A DNA stretch of 64,000 bases from an uncultured Eubacteriales bacterium. Lineage in GTDB: Bacteria; Bacillota; Clostridia; Oscillospirales; Oscillospiraceae. The notes under the pieces are model-generated. The model worked only from the letters and a program-made list of their open reading frames with translations. It did not search any database and was not told where the DNA came from. The stretch lies in assembly GCA_900545495.1 (NCBI GenBank), contig UQZJ01000007.1:48349-112348 (forward strand), read 5' to 3'. The position numbers were made by a program, and so were the translations under genes. Below are positions 16,918 to 24,937 of this stretch, in pieces (the first letter of the stretch is position 1; the number at the start of each line of letters is the position of its first letter).

Positions 16918-17574
16918 TCAAATCTTCCCATCGCTGATTTCGATCTTTCTTCCGCACAGATCGGCGTACCGCCGCTCATGCGTCACCAGCAGCACGGTGT
17001 TTCCACGGCGGTTGACGGCGAGCAGCAGCTCCATGATCTCGTCTGCCGCCTTCTTATCGAGATTTCCGGTGGGCTCGTCGGCAAGGAGAATCACCGGGTC
17101 GTTGATCAGGGCGCGGGCGATTGCCACGCGCTGTTTCTGTCCGCCGGACAGCTCACCTGGCAGATGCTTCAGGCGGTTCTCGATGCCCAAAAAGCCCGCC
17201 AGCTCCCGCAGCTTTGCCTTATCCGGCTTTTTGCCGTCCAGCAGCAGCGGCATGATGATATTCTCCTCCGCCGTCAGGATGGGGATCAGGTTGAAGTCCT
17301 GAAAGATATAGCCGAGCTTCCGTCTGCGAATTCCGGAAAGCGTCTCGTCATCGGCTGAACAGACGTCCACACCGCCTACCTCCACGCTGCCGGAGGTGGG
17401 ATGCTCAATACCGCCGATCAGGTTCAGAAGGGTGGTCTTGCCGGAGCCGGACTGCCCCACAATGGCGACCATTTCACCCGGCGCAACGGTGAAGCTGACA
17501 TGGTCCACGGCGTAGATATCCTCGTCGCCCTGCCGGAACACCTTGGTCAGATTTTTTACTGTAACTGCATTCAT
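16918..17574 (-). CDS. ABC transporter ATP-binding protein (LolD/MacB type)
   Basis: A 218-aa ATPase with Walker A GQSGSGKTT, signature LSGGQKQRVAIARAL, Walker B VILLADEPTGNLD and VTHE switch. Start at ATG 17574 because AAAGGAGA lies seven bases upstream. It follows the FtsX-type permease at 17598-19595 by 23 bp and is its likely partner. It is separate from the ATPase at 10638 and only moderately similar. The operon continues into the serpin gene. Confidence 0.92.
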   Translation of the reverse strand: MNAVTVKNLTKVFRQGDEDIYAVDHVSFTVAPGEMVAIVGQSGSGKTTLLNLIGGIEHPTSGSVEVGGVDVCSADDETLSGIRRRKLGYIFQDFNLIPILTAEENIIMPLLLDGKKPDKAKLRELAGFLGIENRLKHLPGELSGGQKQRVAIARALINDPVILLADEPTGNLDKKAADEIMELLLAVNRRGNTVLLVTHERRYADLCGRKIEISDGKI

Positions 17575-17597
17575 CGGAAAATCTCCTTTCTGCATGG

Positions 17598-19595
17598 TCA
17601 TAGCGGACGAAGTACGCGCTTGAGCGAGCGGTGTACGGGATGCCAGTAGGTAAACAGCAGCAGCGCCGCCAGAGCCGCGTATGCTGCGAGCATCCCGCCG
17701 TCAAGGTGCAGCGGGGCTTTCTGCCATGCGCACAGCAGTGCCGTCAGCGGAAGGCTGATCAGAAACGGCGCGGTGACAGCAGCAACGGCGGAGATTCCGT
17801 CCTGCCGGATATAGGAGCGGTACAGCGTCCGCTTTGACGCGCCCAGCCTGTGAAGGGAGCGGATCAGCGGGCAGCTGCCCTCGATGTAGTCGCAGAGCCG
17901 GACATAGAGGATCAGCAGGATGAGCAGGAACAGCGCTGCAAAGATGTACCCCAGCAGCAGATACACGCCGGAGGACATCTCCCGCAGAAAATCCGCCCCC
18001 GACTGACGGTTGGTGACAGCATACTCCGCGCCTGCAAAATGCGTCCGCAGGGCGGTCTCCACCTGTGCGTTCATGGCAGAATCGGTCAGGGCAATCTCGA
18101 TGCCGGTTGCCGGCTCTGAGGCGATGATGTCCGCATACAGCTCATCGCTCACATAGATATCCAGCGCCCATCCGGACGGCTTCGTGTCCGTCAGCGCAGC
18201 CACCGTCAGCGCGGTCACATCCTCCGGTGCGGGCTGCTTGATACCCCCGTTTCCATCGTAATACGCTTCCGACCGGCAAAGCCGCAGTACATCTCCGACG
18301 CCGCGTTCCGCCTTGCGGCTGACGGCAATCTCATATTTGGAAAGCGTCTGAGACACCGCGCCAAGATTGCTGTACGGTCGGATGCACAGCGGCGTCTCCA
18401 CCTCCTCCGGGGACTCCGGCAGCAGAATATAATCGTCCGGCTCATATACGGGACGCGTCTGCTTCACACCCACCAGAGAGGAAACATACGCCATATCCTC
18501 CGCAGAAAAGACTTCTCCGTCATAGGAGGAGCGGGAAACCTTCAACTCCCATTCCTCCTCCGCGCCCGTGACCTGCAAGGCAACAGTGAGGATGTTGAAC
18601 AGAAGCAGAAAAACTGCCATGACGGGAACGGAAACGGCAAGACAGGAACGGAGGCTGCGGTTCGTGCGGCTGCGCCACAGGCCGCAGAGGGTTGCCGCCG
18701 GGGTGAAACGCCGTCGGAGGGGCTTTCGTCCGCGCTTGACATTCGGCATATTTTCCGCATCGTTCAGCAGCGCTCGCGCAGGCTCGCGGCTGTACCGGTG
18801 CAGGGTCATGCCCAGCGACAGTCCCAGTGTAACGAAGAAAACCGCCAAATGGAGCAGAACATTCATCGGCTCCACATGAAAGATCAGCCACGCAAGGCTG
18901 TCGTGACGGATCTCAAGAAACGCCGTGAACAGCGCTTTCAGCGATACAACGGAAAGAACCACGGCGCAGGCCGCCGCCAGCAGGAACACCGCCGCAAGCT
19001 CCGCGGCAAACAGGGCACTGATTTGACGGCGGCTGGCTCCGCAGGCGCGGAGCGTCCCAATGTCAGAGGAAAAGCGCTTCAGGTGACTTCGGTAAGCGGA
19101 ACGCACCACCGATACCGAGAGCAGAATGACCAGCATATTGACGAGCAGAAGGCTTCGCTGCCCCGAAAGATGGGACGGATCGGTGGATATCCCGTGAGCG
19201 TATTCATAGCTGAACGCAGTCGGAAGCAGGGCTTCGTTTCCAGATGCTTCCATGCGCTTGCGGATCTCGTTCTCAAAAACGGTCACGCTTTCCGAATTTC
19301 TCCATTCCTCGTCCGACAGAATATGCAGGCAGATGGTGCCGTCACGATAAACGGGCGCGGACAGTCCGCGGATACCCTCAAAATATGGCACATCCGCTTC
19401 CGTTGCGTTCCCAATGTGATAGGTTTCACCCGCGGAACGGGCAAGGAGATATTGCCGCGTGCCCCATGCATTGCTGTCCCGATAAATGGAGATCAGCAGC
19501 GGCAGCAGAAACGCGCAGGTCAGCACCGCAAACAGCACCGCATGACGGCGGGGGCTGCGCGTGAATGAGCGTTTCATATAGAGCAGATAGGTCAT
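17598..19595 (-). CDS. ABC transporter permease, FtsX-type
   Basis: A 665-aa permease: first helix near the N-terminus (HAVLFAVLTCAFLLPLLISI), extracellular domain, helices from about 150 on with the FtsX motif SSDIGTLRACGASRRQISALF, then a second membrane/outside/membrane unit (LRSCLAVSVPVMAVFLLLFN ... LIRSLHRLGASKRTLYRSY). It heads the minus-strand operon with its ATPase and the serpin. ATG with AGGAGG upstream. Likely handles peptides, lipids or lipoproteins; the exact substrate is unknown. Confidence 0.87.
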   Translation of the reverse strand: MTYLLYMKRSFTRSPRRHAVLFAVLTCAFLLPLLISIYRDSNAWGTRQYLLARSAGETYHIGNATEADVPYFEGIRGLSAPVYRDGTICLHILSDEEWRNSESVTVFENEIRKRMEASGNEALLPTAFSYEYAHGISTDPSHLSGQRSLLLVNMLVILLSVSVVRSAYRSHLKRFSSDIGTLRACGASRRQISALFAAELAAVFLLAAACAVVLSVVSLKALFTAFLEIRHDSLAWLIFHVEPMNVLLHLAVFFVTLGLSLGMTLHRYSREPARALLNDAENMPNVKRGRKPLRRRFTPAATLCGLWRSRTNRSLRSCLAVSVPVMAVFLLLFNILTVALQVTGAEEEWELKVSRSSYDGEVFSAEDMAYVSSLVGVKQTRPVYEPDDYILLPESPEEVETPLCIRPYSNLGAVSQTLSKYEIAVSRKAERGVGDVLRLCRSEAYYDGNGGIKQPAPEDVTALTVAALTDTKPSGWALDIYVSDELYADIIASEPATGIEIALTDSAMNAQVETALRTHFAGAEYAVTNRQSGADFLREMSSGVYLLLGYIFAALFLLILLILYVRLCDYIEGSCPLIRSLHRLGASKRTLYRSYIRQDGISAVAAVTAPFLISLPLTALLCAWQKAPLHLDGGMLAAYAALAALLLFTYWHPVHRSLKRVLRPL

Positions 19596-19633
19596 AAATA
19601 AGCCTCCTGTTCAACATGGTTTATAAAATGACG

Positions 19634-19672
19634 ACAGGGCAGCGACCTTGCTGCGCAAAGCCACTGCCCTGT
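19634..19672. promoter_or_regulatory. Leader hairpin upstream of the serpin/ABC operon
   Basis: ACAGGGCAG (19634-19642) pairs with CTGCCCTGT (19664-19672). It lies in the expected 5' leader of the operon, just downstream of the promoter at 19674-19702, so it could be a terminator for the gene at 19744, an attenuator, or an operator. Confidence 0.45.
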
Positions 19673-19673
19673 G

Positions 19674-19702
19674 TATATGGCCTGTGGGCTTTGCGGTGTC
19701 AA
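19674..19702 (-). promoter_or_regulatory. Promoter of the ABC/serpin operon
   Basis: On the minus strand TTGACA (19702-19697), 17-bp spacer, CATATA (19679-19674), about 80 bp upstream of the permease start. The -10 is imperfect; an overlapping TATACA lies at 19-bp spacing. Confidence 0.5.
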
Positions 19703-19743
19703 TCGCGCCTACGGGTCGATGATTTATGTATCAAATTTCCCTT

Positions 19744-20079
19744 TTATATGTCCTTATGTGGCTTCGTAATTGTTGCCACCGCCTCCCGCAGTTCCTCACT
19801 GAACTCGTCGAGATCGCCGAGTGTGATAACTCCCTCATTGATCATACGGCAGATGATTGGAAGAGGATCCGATCCTCTCATGGATATCTGCACGCCGGCA
19901 CAGCGTCTATCCTCACGGATACGCTTGCATAACTTCCAAAACTTATCAGCTTCGGAGCCGTCTCCACGCAACAATTCGATATATTCCTTGTTCAGCCTCC
20001 CGATATAAGCCTCCTGCCATCCGGCAAGCTTGCTTCGGAACAGAAGCCAATCCCGTTTAGAACTCCAATTGGATTGCAT
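19744..20079 (-). CDS. Small hypothetical protein (111 aa)
   Basis: A soluble, largely helical 111-aa protein (MQSNWSSKRDWLLFRSKLAGWQEAY ... ELREAVATITKPHKDI). No domain recognised. It has a good start (GAGGAGG six bases before ATG) and codon use like its neighbours, so it is a real gene. It lies upstream of the serpin operon in the same direction but is separated by a promoter and hairpin. Confidence 0.6.
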   Translation of the reverse strand: MQSNWSSKRDWLLFRSKLAGWQEAYIGRLNKEYIELLRGDGSEADKFWKLCKRIREDRRCAGVQISMRGSDPLPIICRMINEGVITLGDLDEFSEELREAVATITKPHKDI

Positions 20080-20739
20080 GCTTTTGCCTCCTCTCCTTGA
20101 ACTTCATTAATCATCCTGATTTCTTTCAAATTCACGGAACAGAAAGTGAAAACGCTGCTGTGCCGCACCATACACATCAATATCCGGATATTTCCTTTTC
20201 GCCGTCTCACGTTTTACATCGCAGCGTATATCTATTCTTATTATACTATAAAAAGTGCATCAAGTAAAAACAATCTGCAATTTTAAGGAGTTTTTAATAT
20301 TTAGAGCTCCTGTTTTTCACTGTATTCGCTCTCCTTAATAGCTTTAGAGTTATTGTATGATATGGGGGTGTTCTTTACACGCCACACCTGTCTTTTCTTC
20401 AGCTTCGTGCTTCCCGGAAGATCTCACGCTGTGCTGGCTGTTTTCTTTGATTATGGCATTCCACCTCATGGGGTGGCCCCAGTGCGGTTTTCGTGTTGTT
20501 CACCGAGTGGAAAAGCAGGCTGCCGAGAATACCGCAAAGCCCCGCTGGAATTGCTCCGGCGAGGCTTTGCTTTTGACCACATAAAATGCCACAGACAGGT
20601 GTGGAACACATGGGAAACTCAGGTCGCAAAATGTTAGGAAAAGAATTAAAATCGAGAGGAAACCGCCAAAAACAGCTAAAAAGTGTAGGAAAAATATTGC
20701 GGTAGCTCTTTGGTTACTGTGACGCAAGTTTTGCGCTGC
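20080..20739. other. Intergenic region between small ORF and relaxase gene
   Basis: No credible gene in 660 bp; frames of 70-95 codons lack ribosome sites. The stretch 20220-20350 is AT-rich and the rest is the 3' side of module 2. A strong terminator lies at 20534-20570. This is the probable left end of module 2. Confidence 0.45.
20534..20570. terminator. Terminator downstream of the relaxase gene
   Basis: GCAAAGCC (20534-20541) pairs with GGCTTTGC (20563-20570), extended by a CCGC/GGCG step. T-rich sequence follows on the plus strand. Confidence 0.55.
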
Positions 20740-22704
20740 TTACAAGCCCATACCGCCCATGCCGTGGTTCTGCTCATCCTCGTGGTCGTTCCACTTGTGG
20801 CCCATGGCCATCTTCTTTTCGCGCAGGCGCTGTAGGCGTTTGTAGTCGATCTGGATGCCTGTGGGAGTGGTGGGACGCGGCACATTGTCTCGGAAGATGC
20901 TGCCCATGTGGTGGAGCAACCGTGTGGCAGATAGCAGAATGTTGGGCGGCGGCAAATCCTCCTGCCGTTCCATGCGGTCGAGAAAATATCCGGCGTGAGC
21001 ATGGCCGTTCTGCTCCGCCACGGAAAACCAGTGTCGGGCGGATTCCCTATCTTCGGGAACACCCTCACCCATGAGACAGAGCTTACCCAGCAGATACTGC
21101 GCGTAGGGGTTGGCCTGTTCTGAGGCTTGTCGTATATATACTACCGCTCGTGCGGTGTCTTTGGGAATGTTTTCTCCGGTTAGATACTCCTTGCCCAAAT
21201 GGTAGGTAGCGTACTCGTGTCCGCTGTTTGCCGCCTGTTGCCGCCAGTAAAGGCCTTTCGCGGGATCGTGGATATCAGGATCATCCGAGAGGTACAGCTT
21301 CCCCAAGGCATATTGTGCGTCGGGCAACTCCTGCGCTGACAGCTCCCACCAGCGTTTTGCTTGCTCTGCGTCCGGCACCAGCAGACCTCCGTCGCGGTAC
21401 AGCAAGCCCATGATGTATTGCGCGTGAGGATCGCCTTGATTTGCAATTTGCTCCAGCTCCGCAGCGGCACGGTCACGTTCTTCCAGCGATATGCTTTCGT
21501 CGGTAATGATTTTTCGTAGTTCCCAGCAGTCGTAGGACATCGTGCGGTCATCTACCTGCTCATCTTCTTGGGCCAAGCCTGCGTCCTCGAAGGACATACG
21601 GCCTTGACGGATATGCTCTGCTTCTTTTATGACTGCGCTCTTGATTTGCCGGAACTCTTTCTGTTGTGACAGCGGCGGGCGCTGCCGCTGCTGTTCAGAA
21701 CAGTAATCGTTGAGCTGGCATTGCAGTTCCCACCACGTCTGGTAACACGCATCCACGGTGGGCAACCGCGCCATCTGGTCGACGATCTCATCCACCAGCT
21801 TTTTCATTGGCTTTGGCAGATAGCCGTAGGTTTTCTTGCCGCCGACCTGACCGAGCTGCCGCGACAGATTCCAGATCATCTGCTCTGCCTCCGGGTGGAT
21901 GCAGGTCATCTCCCTCATGGCTTTCGCCAGTTCCAGCATGGCTTTCCGTGCTTCCACCACCAGCTCGTCTCGGGATTTGCTTTTCTGCTCGTAGACATGG
22001 AGCAGTTCCTGTCGGAAAATTTGGTTGGTCAGCGTGGACTTGATCTGCCGTATCCCATCTTTGGACAGGTACGCCTGATTTGGCTTTGCTGACCACGCCA
22101 TCATGTGGACGTGAGGATGATTGCCCTCATCGTGGAAGGCGGCATACCAGCGAAAGTCCTCCGGCGGAATCTTCATCGCCGCCGCAATATCATTGCGGTG
22201 GGTACGCAGCAATGTGCGCCATGTGTCCGCGTGGTCATACCCCAGTCGCTCCGCGTCCTCCCGGTGGAGGGAGATGATGTGCGTCCACACGTTGCCGGTG
22301 TAGTGATCCAATTCGTTCATGGCCTTGTCCAGCGACACATGATCCGCGTCACCAAACAGGCCGTGGCTGCCCAACCGCTCCGCCCTCGGACGCAGGGCGA
22401 TGTACTTGGCGTAGCCCTCCATCGACGAGAGCCTGTCCCAATTCGATTCCAGCGCCAGCGTGATGAGCGCGGACGCAGTTGCTTTTGTCGGGTGTGAGAG
22501 ATAGTCCTCGTACTCCAGCAGTTCTTTCGTGTCTGGGAAGTCTTTCACCAGCTTTTGGATGAGCTGCTCTTGTTTCCGTGTGGGCGGACGGCCATCCGGG
22601 ATGATCTCCACCCGCTCCCGCGTCGCGATGTACTTAAGATACCCGCCGGCACTTTGCCCAGCGCCGCACTTGATGTACGGGCTTTTGACGATCAGCCTTG
22701 CCAT
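20740..22704 (-). CDS. MobP3-type relaxase with Sel1-like repeats
   Basis: A 654-aa relaxase. Residues 1-210 form the nicking domain: VKSPYIKCG at the start and the three-His metal site in FHDEGNHPHVHMMAWS (His191, 196, 198, 200), which bind metal to cut one strand at oriT. About 415-575 hold four to five Sel1-like (TPR-like) repeats (GDPHAQYIMGLLYRDGG, PDAQYALGKLYL, NPYAQYLLGKLCLMGEGV), unusual for a relaxase core and probably protein-binding. The C-terminus ends in KKMAMGHKWNDHEDEQ. Its start overlaps the RHH gene by 13 bp. No type IV secretion genes are seen, so transfer would need a helper. A decayed copy lies at 40088-41225. Confidence 0.88.
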   Translation of the reverse strand: MARLIVKSPYIKCGAGQSAGGYLKYIATRERVEIIPDGRPPTRKQEQLIQKLVKDFPDTKELLEYEDYLSHPTKATASALITLALESNWDRLSSMEGYAKYIALRPRAERLGSHGLFGDADHVSLDKAMNELDHYTGNVWTHIISLHREDAERLGYDHADTWRTLLRTHRNDIAAAMKIPPEDFRWYAAFHDEGNHPHVHMMAWSAKPNQAYLSKDGIRQIKSTLTNQIFRQELLHVYEQKSKSRDELVVEARKAMLELAKAMREMTCIHPEAEQMIWNLSRQLGQVGGKKTYGYLPKPMKKLVDEIVDQMARLPTVDACYQTWWELQCQLNDYCSEQQRQRPPLSQQKEFRQIKSAVIKEAEHIRQGRMSFEDAGLAQEDEQVDDRTMSYDCWELRKIITDESISLEERDRAAAELEQIANQGDPHAQYIMGLLYRDGGLLVPDAEQAKRWWELSAQELPDAQYALGKLYLSDDPDIHDPAKGLYWRQQAANSGHEYATYHLGKEYLTGENIPKDTARAVVYIRQASEQANPYAQYLLGKLCLMGEGVPEDRESARHWFSVAEQNGHAHAGYFLDRMERQEDLPPPNILLSATRLLHHMGSIFRDNVPRPTTPTGIQIDYKRLQRLREKKMAMGHKWNDHEDEQNHGMGGMGL

Positions 22705-23105
22705 TCTTCACTCTCCAACTCACGGAGCTTCTGCTCCAACCGCAGTTGACCGTTGGTGCGCTTGACAGCGGCGATGCTCTTGGCTCGTTCCTGCCGCAGC
22801 ACTTCCTCGTCCACGTTGACGCTTTGCAGGAGGATGGACATTGCCATGTCCATCTCCACCGCCTGCTTGTAGAGCAGCGACGCGATGCGATCCTCGAAGA
22901 GTTTCAGCCGCCCGTCGATGGCGGACTGCACCGCACGGGGCAGCGTGGTGCTTTCGCCTGCGGCGAGCATATCCGCGTAGCAGTTCACCGCCTTTTCGAT
23001 GAACTCATTTTTGCTGCGGCAGTTATCTTCCTGATACCACCGCTCTATTTTGGCGGCTGTTTCATCCGTCATGCGGAAGTTCAGCCTGTTTTCGTTTTTG
23101 CTCAT
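22692..23105 (-). CDS. Ribbon-helix-helix relaxosome-accessory protein
   Basis: A 137-aa protein with an RHH-like N-terminus (NRLNFRMTDETAAKIERWYQEDNCRSKNEFIEKAVNCY) and a C-terminal tail with AVKRTNGQLRLEQK. It overlaps the relaxase start and would help load it at oriT. ATG at 23105 with TTGGAGGG upstream; the longer frame to 23237 lacks a ribosome site. Paralogue of 4342-4761. Confidence 0.75.
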   Translation of the reverse strand: MSKNENRLNFRMTDETAAKIERWYQEDNCRSKNEFIEKAVNCYADMLAAGESTTLPRAVQSAIDGRLKLFEDRIASLLYKQAVEMDMAMSILLQSVNVDEEVLRQERAKSIAAVKRTNGQLRLEQKLRELESEEWQG

Positions 23106-23340
23106 AATTCCCTCCAATCTGCCGTAAGGCACGCTCGTTTTCGTTGAAACACCTGGGCTTACGGGAACTAAGACGCCAGCCGTTCTGAAATCTCCTTCAA
23201 AAGGCGCCACAACCGCCTGCGCTGAAACCCCCGTCAACTGCCCGCACTGCGGGCAGAAGTGACTGGGCAGAGCGTCGGTTCCGACGCCAACCCTTTATCC
23301 TGCTTTCTTTTTCGTCCTCGGAAAAGCCGCAACGTTCGTT
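23106..23340. other. Candidate oriT region of module 2
   Basis: 235 bp without a gene between the RHH and HTH genes, with hairpin CTGCCCGCA/TGCGGGCAG at 23238-23256 matching the core of the module 1 hairpin (4886-4908). Same relative position in both modules. Confidence 0.45.
23238..23256. repeat. Hairpin shared with module 1
   Basis: Perfect inverted repeat with core CCCGCACTGCGGG, as at 4886-4908, in the gap between relaxosome and HTH genes. Confidence 0.5.
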
Positions 23341-23829
23341 TCAATGGGTTGCGGCGGGTACACACGCCACCCCAGCCCCTAACCGCGCACACAGCGGCTC
23401 ACAGGGCGAACACGGGGATTCCCCGGTCTGTACTGCCAGCTGTCGCTGCACCCGCCGGCGTTCCGCTTCGGCAAGCTGTCGTTGATAGCGTTGTTCCATG
23501 ACTTCATGCATGGGAATGATGGTATAGCGCAGGCTGCCATTTTTCCTGATGCCGTTTTGCATCTGTATCTGCGTTCGCTCTGTGGCAATGAGACCGCGCT
23601 CTTCCAGCAGACGCACATACTTGGCCACGGTATTGCGGGCGAGATGCAAGCTTTTTGCCATGGTCGCCTCGCTGGGATAGCATTGATTTGTCCTACGGTC
23701 GGCGTGCCGCAGCAGGTAGATGTACACCGCCACCGCACCGGCAGGCAGGTCGAAGCACAACAGTTCGTTTGGCACGGGAAAGCAATTCTTCGCCCGCTCC
23801 CAACCAACAGGCGGCTTTGCTTTTCTCAC
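23341..23829 (-). CDS. Helix-turn-helix protein, replication-initiator-like
   Basis: A 162-aa protein with the same build as 5355-5807: FPVPNELLCFDLPAGAVAVYIYLLRHADRRTNQCYPSEATMAKSLHLARNTVAKYVRLLEERGLI (winged helix), then a charged tail. GTG start overlapping the end of the Xis gene (4 bp). Probably binds element DNA for replication or control. Confidence 0.72.
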   Translation of the reverse strand: MRKAKPPVGWERAKNCFPVPNELLCFDLPAGAVAVYIYLLRHADRRTNQCYPSEATMAKSLHLARNTVAKYVRLLEERGLIATERTQIQMQNGIRKNGSLRYTIIPMHEVMEQRYQRQLAEAERRRVQRQLAVQTGESPCSPCEPLCARLGAGVACVPAATH

Positions 23830-24041
23830 CGGTCATCGCCGCCCTTCGTGCCGCGCATAACCCACTCGATGAATTTTTCCTTCGGTACGACAATGCGGCT
23901 GCCCACACGCAGAGTGGGGAAGCTCGCTTCGTGCATCAACTCGTAGGCGCTGGACGGTGCGATACCCAGCGTCTTTGCCACCAATTCCGCGTTGAGGAAC
24001 AGCGGCAAGTCATCGTAGCTGTGATAGGTCGATACTTTCAA
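23826..24041 (-). CDS. Excisionase-family HTH protein
   Basis: A 71-aa Xis-like winged helix: LFLNAELVAKTLGIAPSSAYEL then FPTLRVGSRIVVPKEKFIEWV. TTG start at 24041 with TGGAGG eight bases upstream, as in the module 1 paralogue. First in the minus-strand module 2 operon; no integrase gene accompanies it here. Confidence 0.82.
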   Translation of the reverse strand: MKVSTYHSYDDLPLFLNAELVAKTLGIAPSSAYELMHEASFPTLRVGSRIVVPKEKFIEWVMRGTKGGDDR

Positions 24042-24399
24042 AATCGTTACCTCCAATAGAATTCAGAGAAAAATATCTTTACTTGTATCGGGAAGATAGA
24101 CATGACTTTTTCGGGCACCGGGGAATACTTTCTTGTCTCTATAATAGTTTTCAGAAGGATGCCCAAATTTGAGGCTCCATTTTTGAGCAAAAAATACGCA
24201 GCGTACCGCTAATTTGCCGCAACAGTTCAGCGACATTTTCAGAAGCAAAGTCCCCCAGTTGAACTGAGAGGACGAAAACTTTAGCGAATGAAGGATAAAG
24301 CCTCCTGTGCTAAAATCGTAACCACCAGCAAACTGGTTTGACCCGCCCCTAGCGCGGGACGGGAGCCGCAGGCACAGGCAGCACGGAATTATACCTACG
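24042..24399. other. Control region between Xis operon and DUF6076 fragment
   Basis: No gene. By analogy with module 1 it should hold the divergent promoters; a TATTAT/TATAGA stretch on the minus strand near 24140 could be the -10 of the Xis operon. The N-terminal part of DUF6076 expected on the plus strand is absent. Confidence 0.35.
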
Positions 24400-24735
24400 A
24401 TGCGCCCAACGCTCCGTCGCTGCAAGAACTGCGGACGATGGTTTCCGCAGACCGGTCGGGTCAGCGCGGAATATTGCGAGAGGCCCGTTCCAAGAGGAGA
24501 GCAGGTCTGTCGGGAAATCGGGGCTTTCAAGCAGTGGACAAAGAAGCAGTCGGATGACCCGATCTTCAAGGCATACCGTAAAGAGTATAAGCGGCGCTTT
24601 GCGTGGATCAAGGCCGTGCGCATATCCGACGAGGATTTCTACGCTTGGAGCGAACAAGCCAGAGCGCAGAAAAAGGAATGCGACGAGGGGACCATCGCCT
24701 TGGAGGACTTCCAGCGGTGGCTGAAGGAGTCATAA
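24400..24735 (+). pseudogene. DUF6076 C-terminal fragment
   Basis: 111 codons matching only the zinc-binding C-terminal third of the DUF6076 protein at 6380-7345 (RRCKNCGRWFPQTGRVSAEYC ... FYAWSEQAR ... FQRWLKES). There is no ribosome site before the first ATG, and the N-terminal 200 residues are missing. Most likely a truncated remnant; a short expressed zinc protein cannot be excluded. Confidence 0.7.
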
Positions 24736-24775
24736 AGCGTAGGGAGCCGGTCAAATGACCGGCTCCCTACGCTTT
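24734..24775. terminator. Strong terminator after the DUF6076 fragment
   Basis: AAAGCGTAGGGAGCCGGTCA pairs perfectly with the matching arm ending at 24775 around a 2-nt loop; it can work both ways. Confidence 0.8.
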
Positions 24776-24826
24776 ACTTATATTGCTGCCTGCCGCAGAG
24801 GTTGAAGCGGCATTCTTATCGCTGCC

Positions 24827-24852
24827 TTTTATTGTTTCCAGCAGCGCAAAAT
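24827..24852 (+). repeat. 26-bp dispersed direct repeat, copy 1
   Basis: Contains ATTGTTTCCAGCAGCGCAAA with TTTT before and AT after. Near-identical copies at 36809, 37651 and 39096, all in the same orientation and all between genes. This copy lies just left of the PolC-like gene. Confidence 0.85.
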
Positions 24853-24937
24853 GCACAGTCTTCTTTGTGCTGTGACATTCGCTGTCTATGCGGTGTACTA
24901 TAATGGTTCTTACCACAACGGACAAGGAGGGCGTACA

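Noticed and set aside
20353..20637. 94-codon plus-strand frame upstream of the relaxase region
   Set aside because: No ribosome site, runs through a terminator, no recognisable protein pattern.
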